From CAZPKH01 sp964407165 (GTDB taxonomy: Bacteria > Bacteroidota > Bacteroidia > Bacteroidales > Muribaculaceae), in the NCBI GenBank assembly GCA_964407165.1, contig CAYOUJ010000015.1, positions 1-47,849 of the forward strand: a stretch of 47,849 bases of DNA, given 5' to 3'. Below are positions 21,901-28,553 of this stretch, piece by piece; the first letter of the stretch is position 1, and each line of letters begins with the position of its first letter. A program made the position numbers and the translations under genes. The notes under the pieces are model-generated. The model did no database searches. It was given only the letters and a program-made list of their open reading frames with translations, and had not been told where the DNA came from.

Positions 21901-22905
21901 CTGGCCTCCAACGCCAAGAACGGCACGTGGAACTTCGGCGACAACGCCGGCACTGACCGCGCCGTGGGCGGCATCACCACGGGCGTAGACAACGGCTCCC
22001 GCGCCATCAACGTCTACACCCACCTACTCAATACCGGTGCCAAAAACATTGAAAACGTGGTGGTAAGCTACGACGTGGAGAAGTATCGCTCAGGCTCCAA
22101 CACGGCCGGATTTGCCGTGCAGCTCTATTACAGCATGGACGGCCGCAACTGGACCAGCGCCGGTGACCGCTTCTACACCTACGTCGCACCCGAGTCGAAG
22201 ACTGCCGGTTACGACAGCGTCCCCGGCGAAGTCTACGCCGTCAGCGACACCCTGCCGACCGTCATCTACCGCGGCTGCGACCTCTACCTGGCGTGGAACA
22301 TCTCCGCCGCCTCGGGCGACAACTGCGCCTCCGCACCCGCCTTGGCCATTGACAACTTCACCCTCTCCGGCTCGCTGCCCGAGATACCCACCGCCTCGCA
22401 TTACATCTATGCCCTCGACGAGACGGGCTGGGACTACCTTGGCCTCTACGCCTGGGGCGATAGCGAGTTGTTCGGCTCGTGGCCCGGCGAGGGCAGCGTC
22501 GACGTGCGCGAGGAGGACGGCGTGACCTACAAGGTCTTCCTCTTCGAGGCCGAGAGCGGCTCCTACAACCTGATTTTCAACAACTGGAACAATGGCAGCC
22601 AGGCTCCCGACTATACCGTGAAGGGCGGCAGCGACTACTACCTGCGCGTCACTGCCACGGGTGTCACCGAATGGAGCGGGGCGGCGCCCTCGCGCCCCGA
22701 TCTCGCGCCTGACCTTGTGATTACCTTTCGTGACGGCCAAGTGACAGCCCCCGGCGCCAGCGCCATCGCCGTGTATACCCTCACGGGTGTGCAAGTGGCA
22801 GTAGGGCAGGGGACTACCCTCGGCATCGCTGATCTTCCCACGGGCGTCTATATCGTTCGTGCCATCGGCCCGACCGCAGCATCTGCCTGCAAAATAGCGA
22901 AATAA
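18994..22905 (+). CDS. Large secreted SGNH-hydrolase-like protein with starch-binding-type modules
   Basis: 1303 residues. Signal peptide MHNYKSIIASMVLALTLPFA. A duplicated module lies at about 26-245 and 905-1125 (both contain GGxSLASNAxNGTWNF). CBM26-like modules lie at about 255-335 (YVEDVTGWANMAVYA) and 1130-1215 (YALDETGWDYLGLYAWGD). Two SusE/F-like domains follow the first (GIYLRGEVNSWGADTAW; TVYVIGDNNSWNYMDDSG). The centre (about 600-800) is a DUF4886/SGNH-like hydrolase: LSLNNSLIYYND where GNS is usual, IILQEQSG, and the Asp-His block DDRHPTDKATYM. An Ig-like repeat and a C-terminal sorting-like tail (VYTLTGVQVAVGQG) end it. Residues about 1227-1235 come from a 27-bp palindrome copy just before the tail. 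Substrate unknown, probably a glycan. The start at 18994 avoids an 18-residue extension ahead of the signal. Confidence 0.8.
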   Translation: MHNYKSIIASMVLALTLPFASYAQGLGVTAETPTVTQNFDSMYDASTQTATLEMPSGWRMERNMSAPRTVGSFDAASTTLMYSGGTSLASNASNGTWNFGSSADPSDRAVGGLTTTVSNGTRGLNLMTAITNNGTQPIERLTFSYDIEKYRKGSNTAGFAVQLYTSADGTTWTAAGEDFYTLFSPDGATEGAAEVPISTTSVNNVPMLIDVAVGQTVYLAWNISVASGSSPNLAPGLALDNISITATFTDPSAKKYGIYVEDVTGWANMAVYATDGTLGEYPGAASAGTKTVNGVSYRLFEFEKAPFKAVINNTLGKEYDSVDIAALRDYYFCASPYGLDSITDPTTYTGWVDPTIPPFKSSGIYLRGEVNSWGADTAWEFSDEGDGVYSLYNKTLSGQFKVADASWSSACNWGSNGSSILPDTDYALKARTDDNISCGSNAYTAKQIRLTIVNDSTATLYIKSDDDPTGLTTVYVIGDNNSWNYMDDSGALALDTADGLFKGTVSMPKGTDGLSHWRIYQRLGMGGPWGAADADMTESALSGTLVKGSTYNAAVAPGTYAFTFNLETGAYTLEKQAASVVDMTLNPADVTLVPELPETVKVLSLNNSLIYYNDQAAVFNSLCAAIGRDGSWTKHTLLGKSLATHWAEGDGVAEDGTPSAKMMVRSDAWSHIILQEQSGLPRTNVETFRENIRTWVEYIRENCPNPNVVIIIPENWGYSSDWDNFLTNNAQFSANTLDVATETGAVVVPVGDAYSAMFSAEGREEMATMFQDDRHPTDKATYMAALLEYAVIYNVDPATITWHPSAVTDAEAEQMRKYASQTFRSFVNNVDHHASTVRFQTRLIDENGLEMDATEPFTYTVSGGGTISDTGVFTADGTLGEYTVTAVNGTFTRTAKVKVAKAETQVITYPAILLDEETLTASENFDEMGDAADARLPEAWRIDRQTVGPRTLGTYAVADTVTMYAGGVSLASNAKNGTWNFGDNAGTDRAVGGITTGVDNGSRAINVYTHLLNTGAKNIENVVVSYDVEKYRSGSNTAGFAVQLYYSMDGRNWTSAGDRFYTYVAPESKTAGYDSVPGEVYAVSDTLPTVIYRGCDLYLAWNISAASGDNCASAPALAIDNFTLSGSLPEIPTASHYIYALDETGWDYLGLYAWGDSELFGSWPGEGSVDVREEDGVTYKVFLFEAESGSYNLIFNNWNNGSQAPDYTVKGGSDYYLRVTATGVTEWSGAAPSRPDLAPDLVITFRDGQVTAPGASAIAVYTLTGVQVAVGQGTTLGIADLPTGVYIVRAIGPTAASACKIAK
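22673..22699 (+). repeat. 27-bp GC palindrome, copy 5 (in the SGNH protein)
   Basis: An intact consensus copy, read as SGAAPSRP between TEW and DLAPD, in the linker before the C-terminal sorting-like domain. Confidence 0.92.
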
Positions 22906-23031
22906 CAAGTAAGGAGGGCGGCCGTCCCGGCCGCACACCATGGAGGGTGACTACCCGCCCCACAACGTCATCGCCTGACGCCGTGGGGCGGGGAGGTGCG
23001 GCCGAGACGGCCGCCCTCCTGATTTGTTATT
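22901..23031. terminator. Nested inverted repeat between convergent genes
   Basis: The outer arms (22901 to about 22937 and about 22995 to 23031) are nearly perfect reverse complements: AATAACAA at the ends and GGAGGGCGGCCGTC inside, with a few mismatches. An inner pair CCGCCCCA/TGGGGCGG is nested between them. Both flanking stop codons (22903-22905 and 23027-23029) fall within the outer arms, as at 3210-3261. A bidirectional terminator or a mobile palindromic unit. Confidence 0.75.
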
Positions 23032-23452
23032 GGATTTCGAGGGCGGCGATTTCGGCGTAGGCGCCCCAGATGGGGTCGTTCTCGCAATACACTTGCAGGG
23101 GGAGCATGGGCAGGTCGGCCAGGGCTTCGTTGAGCTTGCGGCCGAAGATGTGGGTGGAGGTGGTGTAGAATATCCATTGGCGCAGGTCGTCGCCGGTGAT
23201 GACGCCGACCATCACGGCCACAGGGTCGCGGCGGAATGTGTCCGTAAGGGCCTCCTGCACCTGTTCCATAAGCTGTGCGTCGGCCTCCACGGGCATCCCC
23301 GAGACGTCGCCGGTGTACGGCCACGACACCTCCACGCGGATGCCGTAGCGGGGGTTTGTGCGAAACTTGTCTATGTCTGTGCGGCCGGTGACCATTATGA
23401 GGCGGCCGCTGTCGGCCTCCGCAGGCGCCGTCCACCAATCTTCAGTGGGCAT
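23027..23452 (-). CDS. DUF695-family protein
   Basis: 141 residues, starting MPTEDWWTAPAEADSGRLIM. The typical DUF695 pattern is seen: a start with ED/W followed by VTGRTDIDKF, YGIRVEVSWPY, a helix with LMEQVQEAL, VGVITGDDLRQWIFYT, and a C-terminal LPLQVYCENDPIWGAYAE. Function is unknown for the family. I started at MPTEDWW because the longer frame reads through a period-9 tandem repeat (giving FLNFLNFLNFL). It lies downstream of the FAD oxidoreductase on the same strand, separated by about 90 bp of simple repeats. Confidence 0.8.
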   Translation of the reverse strand: MPTEDWWTAPAEADSGRLIMVTGRTDIDKFRTNPRYGIRVEVSWPYTGDVSGMPVEADAQLMEQVQEALTDTFRRDPVAVMVGVITGDDLRQWIFYTTSTHIFGRKLNEALADLPMLPLQVYCENDPIWGAYAEIAALEIQ

Positions 23453-23545
23453 AAGGAAATTAAGGAAATTAAGGAAATTAAGGAATTTAAGGAAAAACCA
23501 CAAATTACGCGAATTACACAAATTATAATTAGTGTAATTCGTTTA
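23453..23545. repeat. Two simple-repeat tracts at the end of the FAD gene
   Basis: AAGGAAATT units with period 9 (23453-23495) and GTAATTCG-type units in both orientations (23500-23560). The second tract encodes the last residues (TTNYTN) of the FAD oxidoreductase, so the repeat has replaced or extended its natural C terminus. Confidence 0.75.
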
Positions 23546-25153
23546 ATTCGTGTAATTCGTGGTTGCAGCGTCGGCGCAGCGCTCGCCGTCGATGGCGGCG
23601 CTGACGATGCCGCCGGCATATCCGGCGCCCTCGCCGCAGGGGTACAGTCCGCGCAGGCGCACGTGCTGCAGCGTCTCGCCGTCGCGGGGTATGCGCACCG
23701 GCGACGACGTGCGTGTCTCGTCGCCGACCACGAGTGCATCGGATGTCAGGAACCCCGGACTTTTCTTGCCGAACTCCTCAAACCCTTTCTTCAGCCGCCG
23801 CGAGACGTCTACGGGCAGCAGCAGATCGACCCGCGCGGGGTGCACGCCGGGGGCGTAAGACGAGCGCGGCAGCGAGCCTGACTGGCGCCCCTTTACGAAG
23901 TCGGTCATCCGCTGCGCCGGTGCGCTCTGCGTCCCGTCGGCGTCGTCGTAAAATCGCTCCTCTATCTGCTCCTGATACTCCATCATCTTCAGCGGCCCGT
24001 CGCTCGCAACGTCTTCGGGGAGCACCTCCACCACCATGCCCGCGTTGGCCCAGCGCGTGCCGCGGTTGGAGGGGGACATGCCATTGACCACAAGCTGATT
24101 GGGGCCGCTCGCAGCAGGTATTATGAAGCCCCCGGGACACATGCAGAAGGAGTAGACCCCGCGCCCCTCCACGCGCGTGAGCATTGTGTATTCGGCCGGT
24201 GGCAGGTATGGGCCGCGTCCCGGAGCGGGGCCGCGCCCTCGCGCCCCGATATGATACCGCAGCCGGTCGATAAGCTCCTGCGGGTGCTCCAGACGCACTC
24301 CGACGGCTATCCCTTTCGGCTCAAGCTCCACGCCCGCGGCGTCGAGCGAGCGGTAGACGTCGCGCGCCGAGTGGCCCGTGGCGAGTATGACGGGGCCGGC
24401 TATTTGCGAGCCGTCGGCTGTGGTGACGCCGCAGACCTCGTCACCCTTGATTATCAGCGAGTCGACACGCCGCCCGAAGTGTACCTCCCCGCCGTGACGG
24501 CGGATGGTCTCGCGCATGGCGCGGATGACGGCCGGCAGCCGGTCGGTGCCGATGTGCGGGTGGGCGTCGACGAGTATGTCCTCCGAGGCGCCGTGGTGAT
24601 AGAATATGCTGAGTATGCGCTCCACACTACCGCGCTTGCGGCTGCGCGTGTAGAGCTTGCCGTCGGAGAAGGCCCCCGCGCCACCCTCGCCGAAGCAGTA
24701 GTTCGACTCCGGATCCACGGCCTGGTTGCGCGTGATGGCGGCCATGTCGCGCTTGCGCTCGTCCACCTCCTTGCCACGCTCGAGCACTATCGGCTTGACG
24801 CCAAGCTCGATAAGGCGCAGTGCGGCGAACAGCCCCGCGGGGCCTGCGCCGACCACTATCACCGTCCGCTTGGCTTGGCTTACGTCTTGATAGACAATGT
24901 CAACCGCCTCGGGAGCGATGACCGGAGCGGGGCCGCGCCCTCGCGCCCCGACGGCCACCTTGAGCCCGACGTTGACCATCACACGCCGCTGCCGCGCGTC
25001 GATACTGCGGCGCACCACGCGCATGGCCGAGATACGCTCGGGGCTGACCCCTAACGTGCGCGCGGCCTCCTGCCGCAGCAGCGCCTCCGTGGCCGCCACG
25101 CGCGGCTCCACGCGCAGGTCTATTTGCCGAATTTTCTCGTCGATTTGTTTCAT
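23543..25153 (-). CDS. FAD-dependent oxidoreductase (NAD(P)/FAD fold, COG2509-like)
   Basis: A 536-residue flavoprotein. An N-terminal ~90-residue domain is followed by the FAD-binding Rossmann loop VIVVGAGPAGLFAALRLIEL (GxGxxG at 102-107). Other landmarks are YCFGEGGAGAFSDGKLYTRS, DAHPHIGTDRLP, VILATGHSARDVY and the C-terminal GLYPCGEGAGYAGGIVSAA, which closes the FAD site. Members are annotated as uncharacterised FAD-dependent proteins; the substrate is unknown. Two 27-bp palindrome copies encode GARGRGPAP at residues about 68-77 and 302-311, both in surface-loop-like positions. The gene is transcribed divergently from thrC and its -7 box lies 5 nt from the ATG. Confidence 0.85.
   Translation of the reverse strand: MKQIDEKIRQIDLRVEPRVAATEALLRQEAARTLGVSPERISAMRVVRRSIDARQRRVMVNVGLKVAVGARGRGPAPVIAPEAVDIVYQDVSQAKRTVIVVGAGPAGLFAALRLIELGVKPIVLERGKEVDERKRDMAAITRNQAVDPESNYCFGEGGAGAFSDGKLYTRSRKRGSVERILSIFYHHGASEDILVDAHPHIGTDRLPAVIRAMRETIRRHGGEVHFGRRVDSLIIKGDEVCGVTTADGSQIAGPVILATGHSARDVYRSLDAAGVELEPKGIAVGVRLEHPQELIDRLRYHIGARGRGPAPGRGPYLPPAEYTMLTRVEGRGVYSFCMCPGGFIIPAASGPNQLVVNGMSPSNRGTRWANAGMVVEVLPEDVASDGPLKMMEYQEQIEERFYDDADGTQSAPAQRMTDFVKGRQSGSLPRSSYAPGVHPARVDLLLPVDVSRRLKKGFEEFGKKSPGFLTSDALVVGDETRTSSPVRIPRDGETLQHVRLRGLYPCGEGAGYAGGIVSAAIDGERCADAATTNYTN
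24222..24248 (+). repeat. 27-bp GC palindrome, copy 6 (in the FAD gene)
   Basis: Variant with GGGGCCGCGCC in the left half. On the gene strand it is read as GARGRGPAP. Confidence 0.92.
24924..24950 (+). repeat. 27-bp GC palindrome, copy 7 (in the FAD gene)
   Basis: The same CCGCGCC variant as copy 6, in the same orientation and frame (GARGRGPAP). The two copies in this gene are closer to each other than to the other copies. Confidence 0.92.
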
Positions 25154-25158
25154 TGATA

Positions 25159-25166
25159 CAAAGGTA
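25159..25166 (-). promoter_or_regulatory. -7 box of the FAD oxidoreductase gene
   Basis: On the minus strand TACCTTTG lies only 5 nt before the ATG, implying a leaderless transcript. No well-spaced TTG was found upstream. Confidence 0.55.
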
Positions 25167-25175
25167 ACAATATTT

Positions 25176-25190
25176 AAGCAATTATTGCTT
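25176..25190. promoter_or_regulatory. 15-bp palindrome between divergent promoters (candidate operator)
   Basis: AAGCAATTATTGCTT is a perfect palindrome (7-bp arms around one T). It lies between the -7 boxes of the FAD gene and thrC and overlaps the -33 region of thrC. Confidence 0.45.
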
Positions 25191-25219
25191 GCACCGCCGA
25201 CACAAATTTAGTAAATTTG
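25189..25219 (+). promoter_or_regulatory. Promoter of thrC
   Basis: TTG (25189-25191), a 20-nt spacer, then TAAATTTG (25212-25219). The leader is about 65 nt. Confidence 0.7.
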
Positions 25220-25291
25220 CACCATAAAACCGACCCAACCTTTAACCGGTTACCCGATTATCCGGTTAACTACCGTAACCAAGAACCTGAC

Positions 25292-26587
25292 ATGGACTAC
25301 ATAAGCACAAGCGGGACAGGCCGACGGGCCACACTGAGCGAAGCCGTGATGAGCGGACTTGCCCCCGACGGCGGCTTCTACATGCCCTCGAGTGTGCCGC
25401 GCCTACCCCGTGCGTTCTTCAACAACATCTCCGACCTAACCCTCGACGAGATAGCCTACGTGGTGGCCAACTCCCTCTTTGGCACCGACGTCCCCGCCGA
25501 TACCCTGCAACACATAGTCAACGAGGCGATTAATTTCGACATACCCCTTCATCGCCTCGCCGACGGATACAGCGTGCTCGAGCTGTTTCACGGCCCCACG
25601 CTGTCATACAAAGACGTGGGCACCCGCTTCATGGCGCGCCTGCTCCCCGCCCTTCACAATGACTATTCCCAAATCCCAAACCCCAAATCCCGCGTCAAAG
25701 TGCTCGTTGCCACCCACGGCGACACTGGCGGCGCCGTCGCCGACGGCTGCAGCAGCATCCCCGGCGTCGAGGTCTACGTCATCTTCCCTCGCGGGCGCAT
25801 GAGCCGCCTGCAGCTCGCCCAGCTGACAGCCCCCGGCGGCAACATACACCCCGTGGCGGTCAACTGCTCGATACAGGAGTGCCGCGCGATGGTGCGCCAG
25901 GCCTTCCTCGACGAGGAGCTGCGCGAACACTGCACGCTCGTGTCGGCAAACACCATCAACGTCGCCCGTCTGCTTCCGCAGACCATCTACTTCTTCCAGG
26001 CTTACGCACGGCTCACCGACGCCGAGCGCGCGGCTGACCAAGTGGTCATCGGCATCCCCGCGGGCAACCTCGGCAACCTCACCGCCGCCGTGTTGGCCAA
26101 GCAGATGGGGCTCCCCGTCAAGCGGTTTATCATCGCCAACAGCCACCCCGACGACCTCTCGCGCCTGCTCGGGAGCGGGGCGGCGCCCTCGCGCCCCGCC
26201 GACTTCAACAACACCTCCAACCTCCGCCGCCTTCTCTCGCTCTACGACGGCTCGGTCGAGCGCCTCGCCGCCGATGTGCAGGCCTGCATAGTGCCCCACG
26301 AGGAGTCGGACGTGACCCTCTGCGACGTGTTGCAGCGCACGGGCTACCTCATCGACCCCCATGGCGCCGCCACGCTCCACGCCGTCAAGCAGATGCGCCA
26401 CACGGGTGAGACCGCCATAGTGCTCGCACCGGCCCATCCCGCCAAGCATGCCGAGCTGCTGCAGTCCATCACCGGCGTCCCTGTCGAGATACCCAGGCAA
26501 TACATGCAGACCCTGCGCACCCACCACCGCCCCGACCGCATCGCCCCCAACTACGACGCCCTCCGTAATTACCTGATCAGCAATTAA
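25292..26587 (+). CDS. thrC: Threonine synthase
   Basis: PLP-dependent conversion of O-phosphohomoserine to threonine. 431 residues. The PLP lysine is Lys107 in FHGPTLSYKDVG, the phosphate/ring region is VLVATHGDTGGAVADG (TSGDTG is more usual), and the glycine loop is IGIPAGNLGNLTAAVLAKQ. The N-terminal SGLAPDGGFYMP is typical. Two odd inserts are visible. A 27-bp palindrome gives SGAAPSRP at residues about 294-302, where relatives have a loop of similar size. A CCCAAATCCC-type simple repeat (about 25671-25692) gives SQIPNPKSR at about 126-134. Start at ATG 25292; upstream in-frame codons lie in the leader. Confidence 0.92.
   Translation: MDYISTSGTGRRATLSEAVMSGLAPDGGFYMPSSVPRLPRAFFNNISDLTLDEIAYVVANSLFGTDVPADTLQHIVNEAINFDIPLHRLADGYSVLELFHGPTLSYKDVGTRFMARLLPALHNDYSQIPNPKSRVKVLVATHGDTGGAVADGCSSIPGVEVYVIFPRGRMSRLQLAQLTAPGGNIHPVAVNCSIQECRAMVRQAFLDEELREHCTLVSANTINVARLLPQTIYFFQAYARLTDAERAADQVVIGIPAGNLGNLTAAVLAKQMGLPVKRFIIANSHPDDLSRLLGSGAAPSRPADFNNTSNLRRLLSLYDGSVERLAADVQACIVPHEESDVTLCDVLQRTGYLIDPHGAATLHAVKQMRHTGETAIVLAPAHPAKHAELLQSITGVPVEIPRQYMQTLRTHHRPDRIAPNYDALRNYLISN
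26172..26198 (+). repeat. 27-bp GC palindrome, copy 8 (in thrC)
   Basis: An intact consensus copy, read as SGAAPSRP after RLLG and before ADFNN. Confidence 0.93.
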
Positions 26588-26642
26588 CAAATCGATAGAC
26601 AATCGATAGATAATCGACAATAATCGATAAAAAATAGAAACT
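26588..26642. repeat. ATCGATA-type repeat before the 110-residue gene
   Basis: AATCGATAGACAATCGATAG and similar units recur to about 26632. It is palindromic at each ATCGAT. The gap has no other feature. Confidence 0.7.
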
Positions 26643-26975
26643 ATGCCCAACAAACGCCAACTCAAAAAGTATGTCCGCCACCTGTGCGGCTCCGTGGCCG
26701 GCGAGTGCATCCTCGCCCGCGCGATAGACGACGCCGACCCCCAGCTCATCGGCCAGGCCATCGTCGAGGTCGCCGACCTCCAGGACGCAACGCTGCAGCT
26801 CGTGTCGTTCTCCTTCGACAAGGGTCAGCGCGAGTTTGACGACGCCAAAGCCTACCGCCGTGCGCGCCGCGCCTATTATCGCAAGGCCTACGCCAAGCTC
26901 ACCAAGGAGTTTCACGAGGGTCTTAACAATGCCGTGAGCACTCTCAACAAGGCGCTCAAGGAAGCGAAGAAATGA
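26643..26975 (+). CDS. Conserved-looking small helical protein, function unknown
   Basis: 110 residues, starting MPNKRQLKKYVRHLCGSVAG. It is entirely helical in appearance, with a central VADLQDATLQLVSFSFDKGQ and a basic, tyrosine-rich second half (YRRARRAYYRKAYAKL) ending in lysines. No signal peptide. It overlaps the acyltransferase gene by 4 bp (ATGA), so the two are translationally coupled. I do not assign a function. Confidence 0.7.
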   Translation: MPNKRQLKKYVRHLCGSVAGECILARAIDDADPQLIGQAIVEVADLQDATLQLVSFSFDKGQREFDDAKAYRRARRAYYRKAYAKLTKEFHEGLNNAVSTLNKALKEAKK

Positions 26976-27529
26976 GCCTCGCCGGTTGGATACTGCGCCG
27001 GATGCACTGGACGGTCGACATCACCGTGCCCGACTATCCCAAGGTAATCATCTGCGTGGCCCCGCACACCAGCAACTGGGACTTCATCATGGGCAAGCTC
27101 GCATACGCCTCCGTCGGCCGCCGCGCGGGGTTCCTGATGAAAGACACCTGGTTCTTCTTCCCCCTCGGCCTGCTGCTCAAGGCCATAGGGGGTGTGCCCG
27201 TGCCTCGCGGAGCGGGGCGGCGCCCTCGCGCCCCGCAATCTATTACCGACACGCTGATAGAGCGTTATCGCACCGCCGAGCGGCTTGCCATCGCCATCAC
27301 ACCCGAAGGCACGCGCAGCGCCACCGACCGCTGGCACACCGGCTTCCTCAACATCGCCCGCGGTGCCGATGTGCCCATCGTGCTCGGCGTCATCGACTAT
27401 GCCCTCCGCAAGGTCATCATCACCCGCACCTTCACTCCTACCGGCGACAACGAGGCTGACATCCGCGCCATCAAAGCCTACTACAAAAATTTCACAGGCC
27501 GTCACCCCGAAAAATTCCTTGCCAACTAA
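26972..27529 (+). CDS. PlsC-type acyltransferase
   Basis: A 185-residue glycerophospholipid acyltransferase-like protein. Motif I is HTSNWDF (His32, Asp37), motif II the block FLMKDTWFFFPLGLLLKAIG with GGVPVPR, motif III ITPEGTRS, and the later VPIVLGVIDY is the fourth block. It is expected to acylate a lysophospholipid or related lipid at the inner membrane; it lacks the long membrane segments of larger PlsC proteins. The 27-bp palindrome lies exactly in codon phase at residues 80-88 (GAGRRPRAP), right after motif II and before SITDTLIERY. A loop insertion that leaves all motifs intact. Confidence 0.88.
   Translation: MSLAGWILRRMHWTVDITVPDYPKVIICVAPHTSNWDFIMGKLAYASVGRRAGFLMKDTWFFFPLGLLLKAIGGVPVPRGAGRRPRAPQSITDTLIERYRTAERLAIAITPEGTRSATDRWHTGFLNIARGADVPIVLGVIDYALRKVIITRTFTPTGDNEADIRAIKAYYKNFTGRHPEKFLAN
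27209..27235 (+). repeat. 27-bp GC palindrome, copy 9 (in the acyltransferase)
   Basis: An intact consensus copy in frame 1 of the unit (GAGRRPRAP). Confidence 0.93.
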
Positions 27530-27535
27530 CCGATA

Positions 27536-27604
27536 GCCCATCGATAATCATCGATGAACTAATCACTAATCACTCATAACTAATCACTCATCACTCATCA
27601 CTCC
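27536..27604. repeat. ATCACTCAT-type repeat overrunning the HAD start
   Basis: CACTAATCACTCATAACTAATC and similar words recur up to 27604, directly abutting the first usable codon of the downstream HAD gene. Confidence 0.8.
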
Positions 27605-28486
27605 CTGAAGACCCTCTTCGTCACCGACCTCGACGGCACCCTGCTCGATGACACCAGCCGTGTCAGCGCCCGCTCCGCCCGCATCCTCAGCGACCTCGGC
27701 CGCGACGGCGCGCTCATAACCGCCGCCACCGCCCGCACCCCCGCGACGGTGCAGCCCCTGCTCCGGGATGTCTATGCCTCCGTCCCCGCCATCGTCATGA
27801 CCGGCGCCGCGTGGTGGGATCGTCGCACCCACCGCTACCTCAACACATCTTATATATATGCCCCCGTTGCCGCGCGCGTGGCCGAGACATGCCGGCGCCG
27901 CGGCATCAACCCGTTTGTCTACACCCTCCCCGCCGACATAGAAGCCCCCTCCCTTGGGGGGGGGATGGGGGGGGCTTGCGGCGGCATCATGCAGGTGTAC
28001 CACAACGGACGGTTGAACCCCGCGGAGCAGGCGTTCGTCGACCAACGCATTCACCTCACCCTCAAGCATTTCAATCTCGACACATCCCAAGGGGAGGCGC
28101 TGTACATACCTGGTACGACCCTCATGTTTGCCATCGGCCCCCGCGAGCAGATCTTTGCCGCCGCCGACGAGATAAGGGCCGGCGGTGGCTGCTACGTGTC
28201 GTCATACATCGACATCTTCGGCGCCGACACCGGCATCCTCGAGGTGTACGACGAAGGCGTCTCCAAAGCCGCCGCTGTGAAGCGCATGGCCGAGGTTACA
28301 GGCGCAGAACGCATAGTGGTGTTCGGCGACAACCTCAACGACATACCCATGATGCAAGTGGCCGACCTGTCGTTTGCCGTCGCCAACGCCCAGCCCCAGG
28401 TAAAGGCCGCGGCCACGGAGGTTATCGGCCGCAACACCGACGACGCCGTGGCGCTGACCATTGAAAAAATTTTCCGAAAAGATTAA
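27605..28486 (+). CDS. Cof-type HAD hydrolase with a non-ATG start
   Basis: About 293 residues. HAD motif I (LFVTDLDGTLLDD) is at the very N terminus, motif II is TAATART, a C2-type cap lies in the middle (about 85-195), motif III the Lys in SKAAAVKRM, and motif IV VVFGDNLNDIPMM. Such enzymes dephosphorylate sugar phosphates or flavin/PLP-type phosphates. Motif I lies upstream of every ATG/GTG in the frame. The first stop upstream is TAA at 27581-27583, leaving only CTG (27605) or ATC codons, inside or next to a simple repeat. I therefore place the start at CTG 27605. A lost base or an assembly slip is also possible. A G-rich palindrome at 27945-27977 adds SLGGGMGGA within the cap. Confidence 0.75.
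   Translation: MKTLFVTDLDGTLLDDTSRVSARSARILSDLGRDGALITAATARTPATVQPLLRDVYASVPAIVMTGAAWWDRRTHRYLNTSYIYAPVAARVAETCRRRGINPFVYTLPADIEAPSLGGGMGGACGGIMQVYHNGRLNPAEQAFVDQRIHLTLKHFNLDTSQGEALYIPGTTLMFAIGPREQIFAAADEIRAGGGCYVSSYIDIFGADTGILEVYDEGVSKAAAVKRMAEVTGAERIVVFGDNLNDIPMMQVADLSFAVANAQPQVKAAATEVIGRNTDDAVALTIEKIFRKD
27945..27977. repeat. G-rich palindromic insert in the HAD cap
   Basis: CCCCCTCCCTTGGGGGGGGG is followed by ATGGGGGGGGCT. The unit is read in frame as PSLGGGMGGA. It resembles the CCCTCCC-TTGGGGG type of dispersed palindrome seen in many Bacteroidota intergenic regions. Confidence 0.65.
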
Positions 28487-28553
28487 ACTTTTGGTCACTT
28501 TGTCAGTCACACTTTATGACAGCAAAGAATTTTGGAATCCATTCTACACAATT

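Noticed and set aside
20533..22023. 496-codon minus-strand frame opposite the SGNH protein
   Set aside because: A shadow frame. The plus strand encodes recognisable modules with correct order.
23453..23521. N-terminal extension of the DUF695 protein
   Set aside because: It is a translation of the AAGGAAATT repeat (FLNFLNFL), not a signal peptide.
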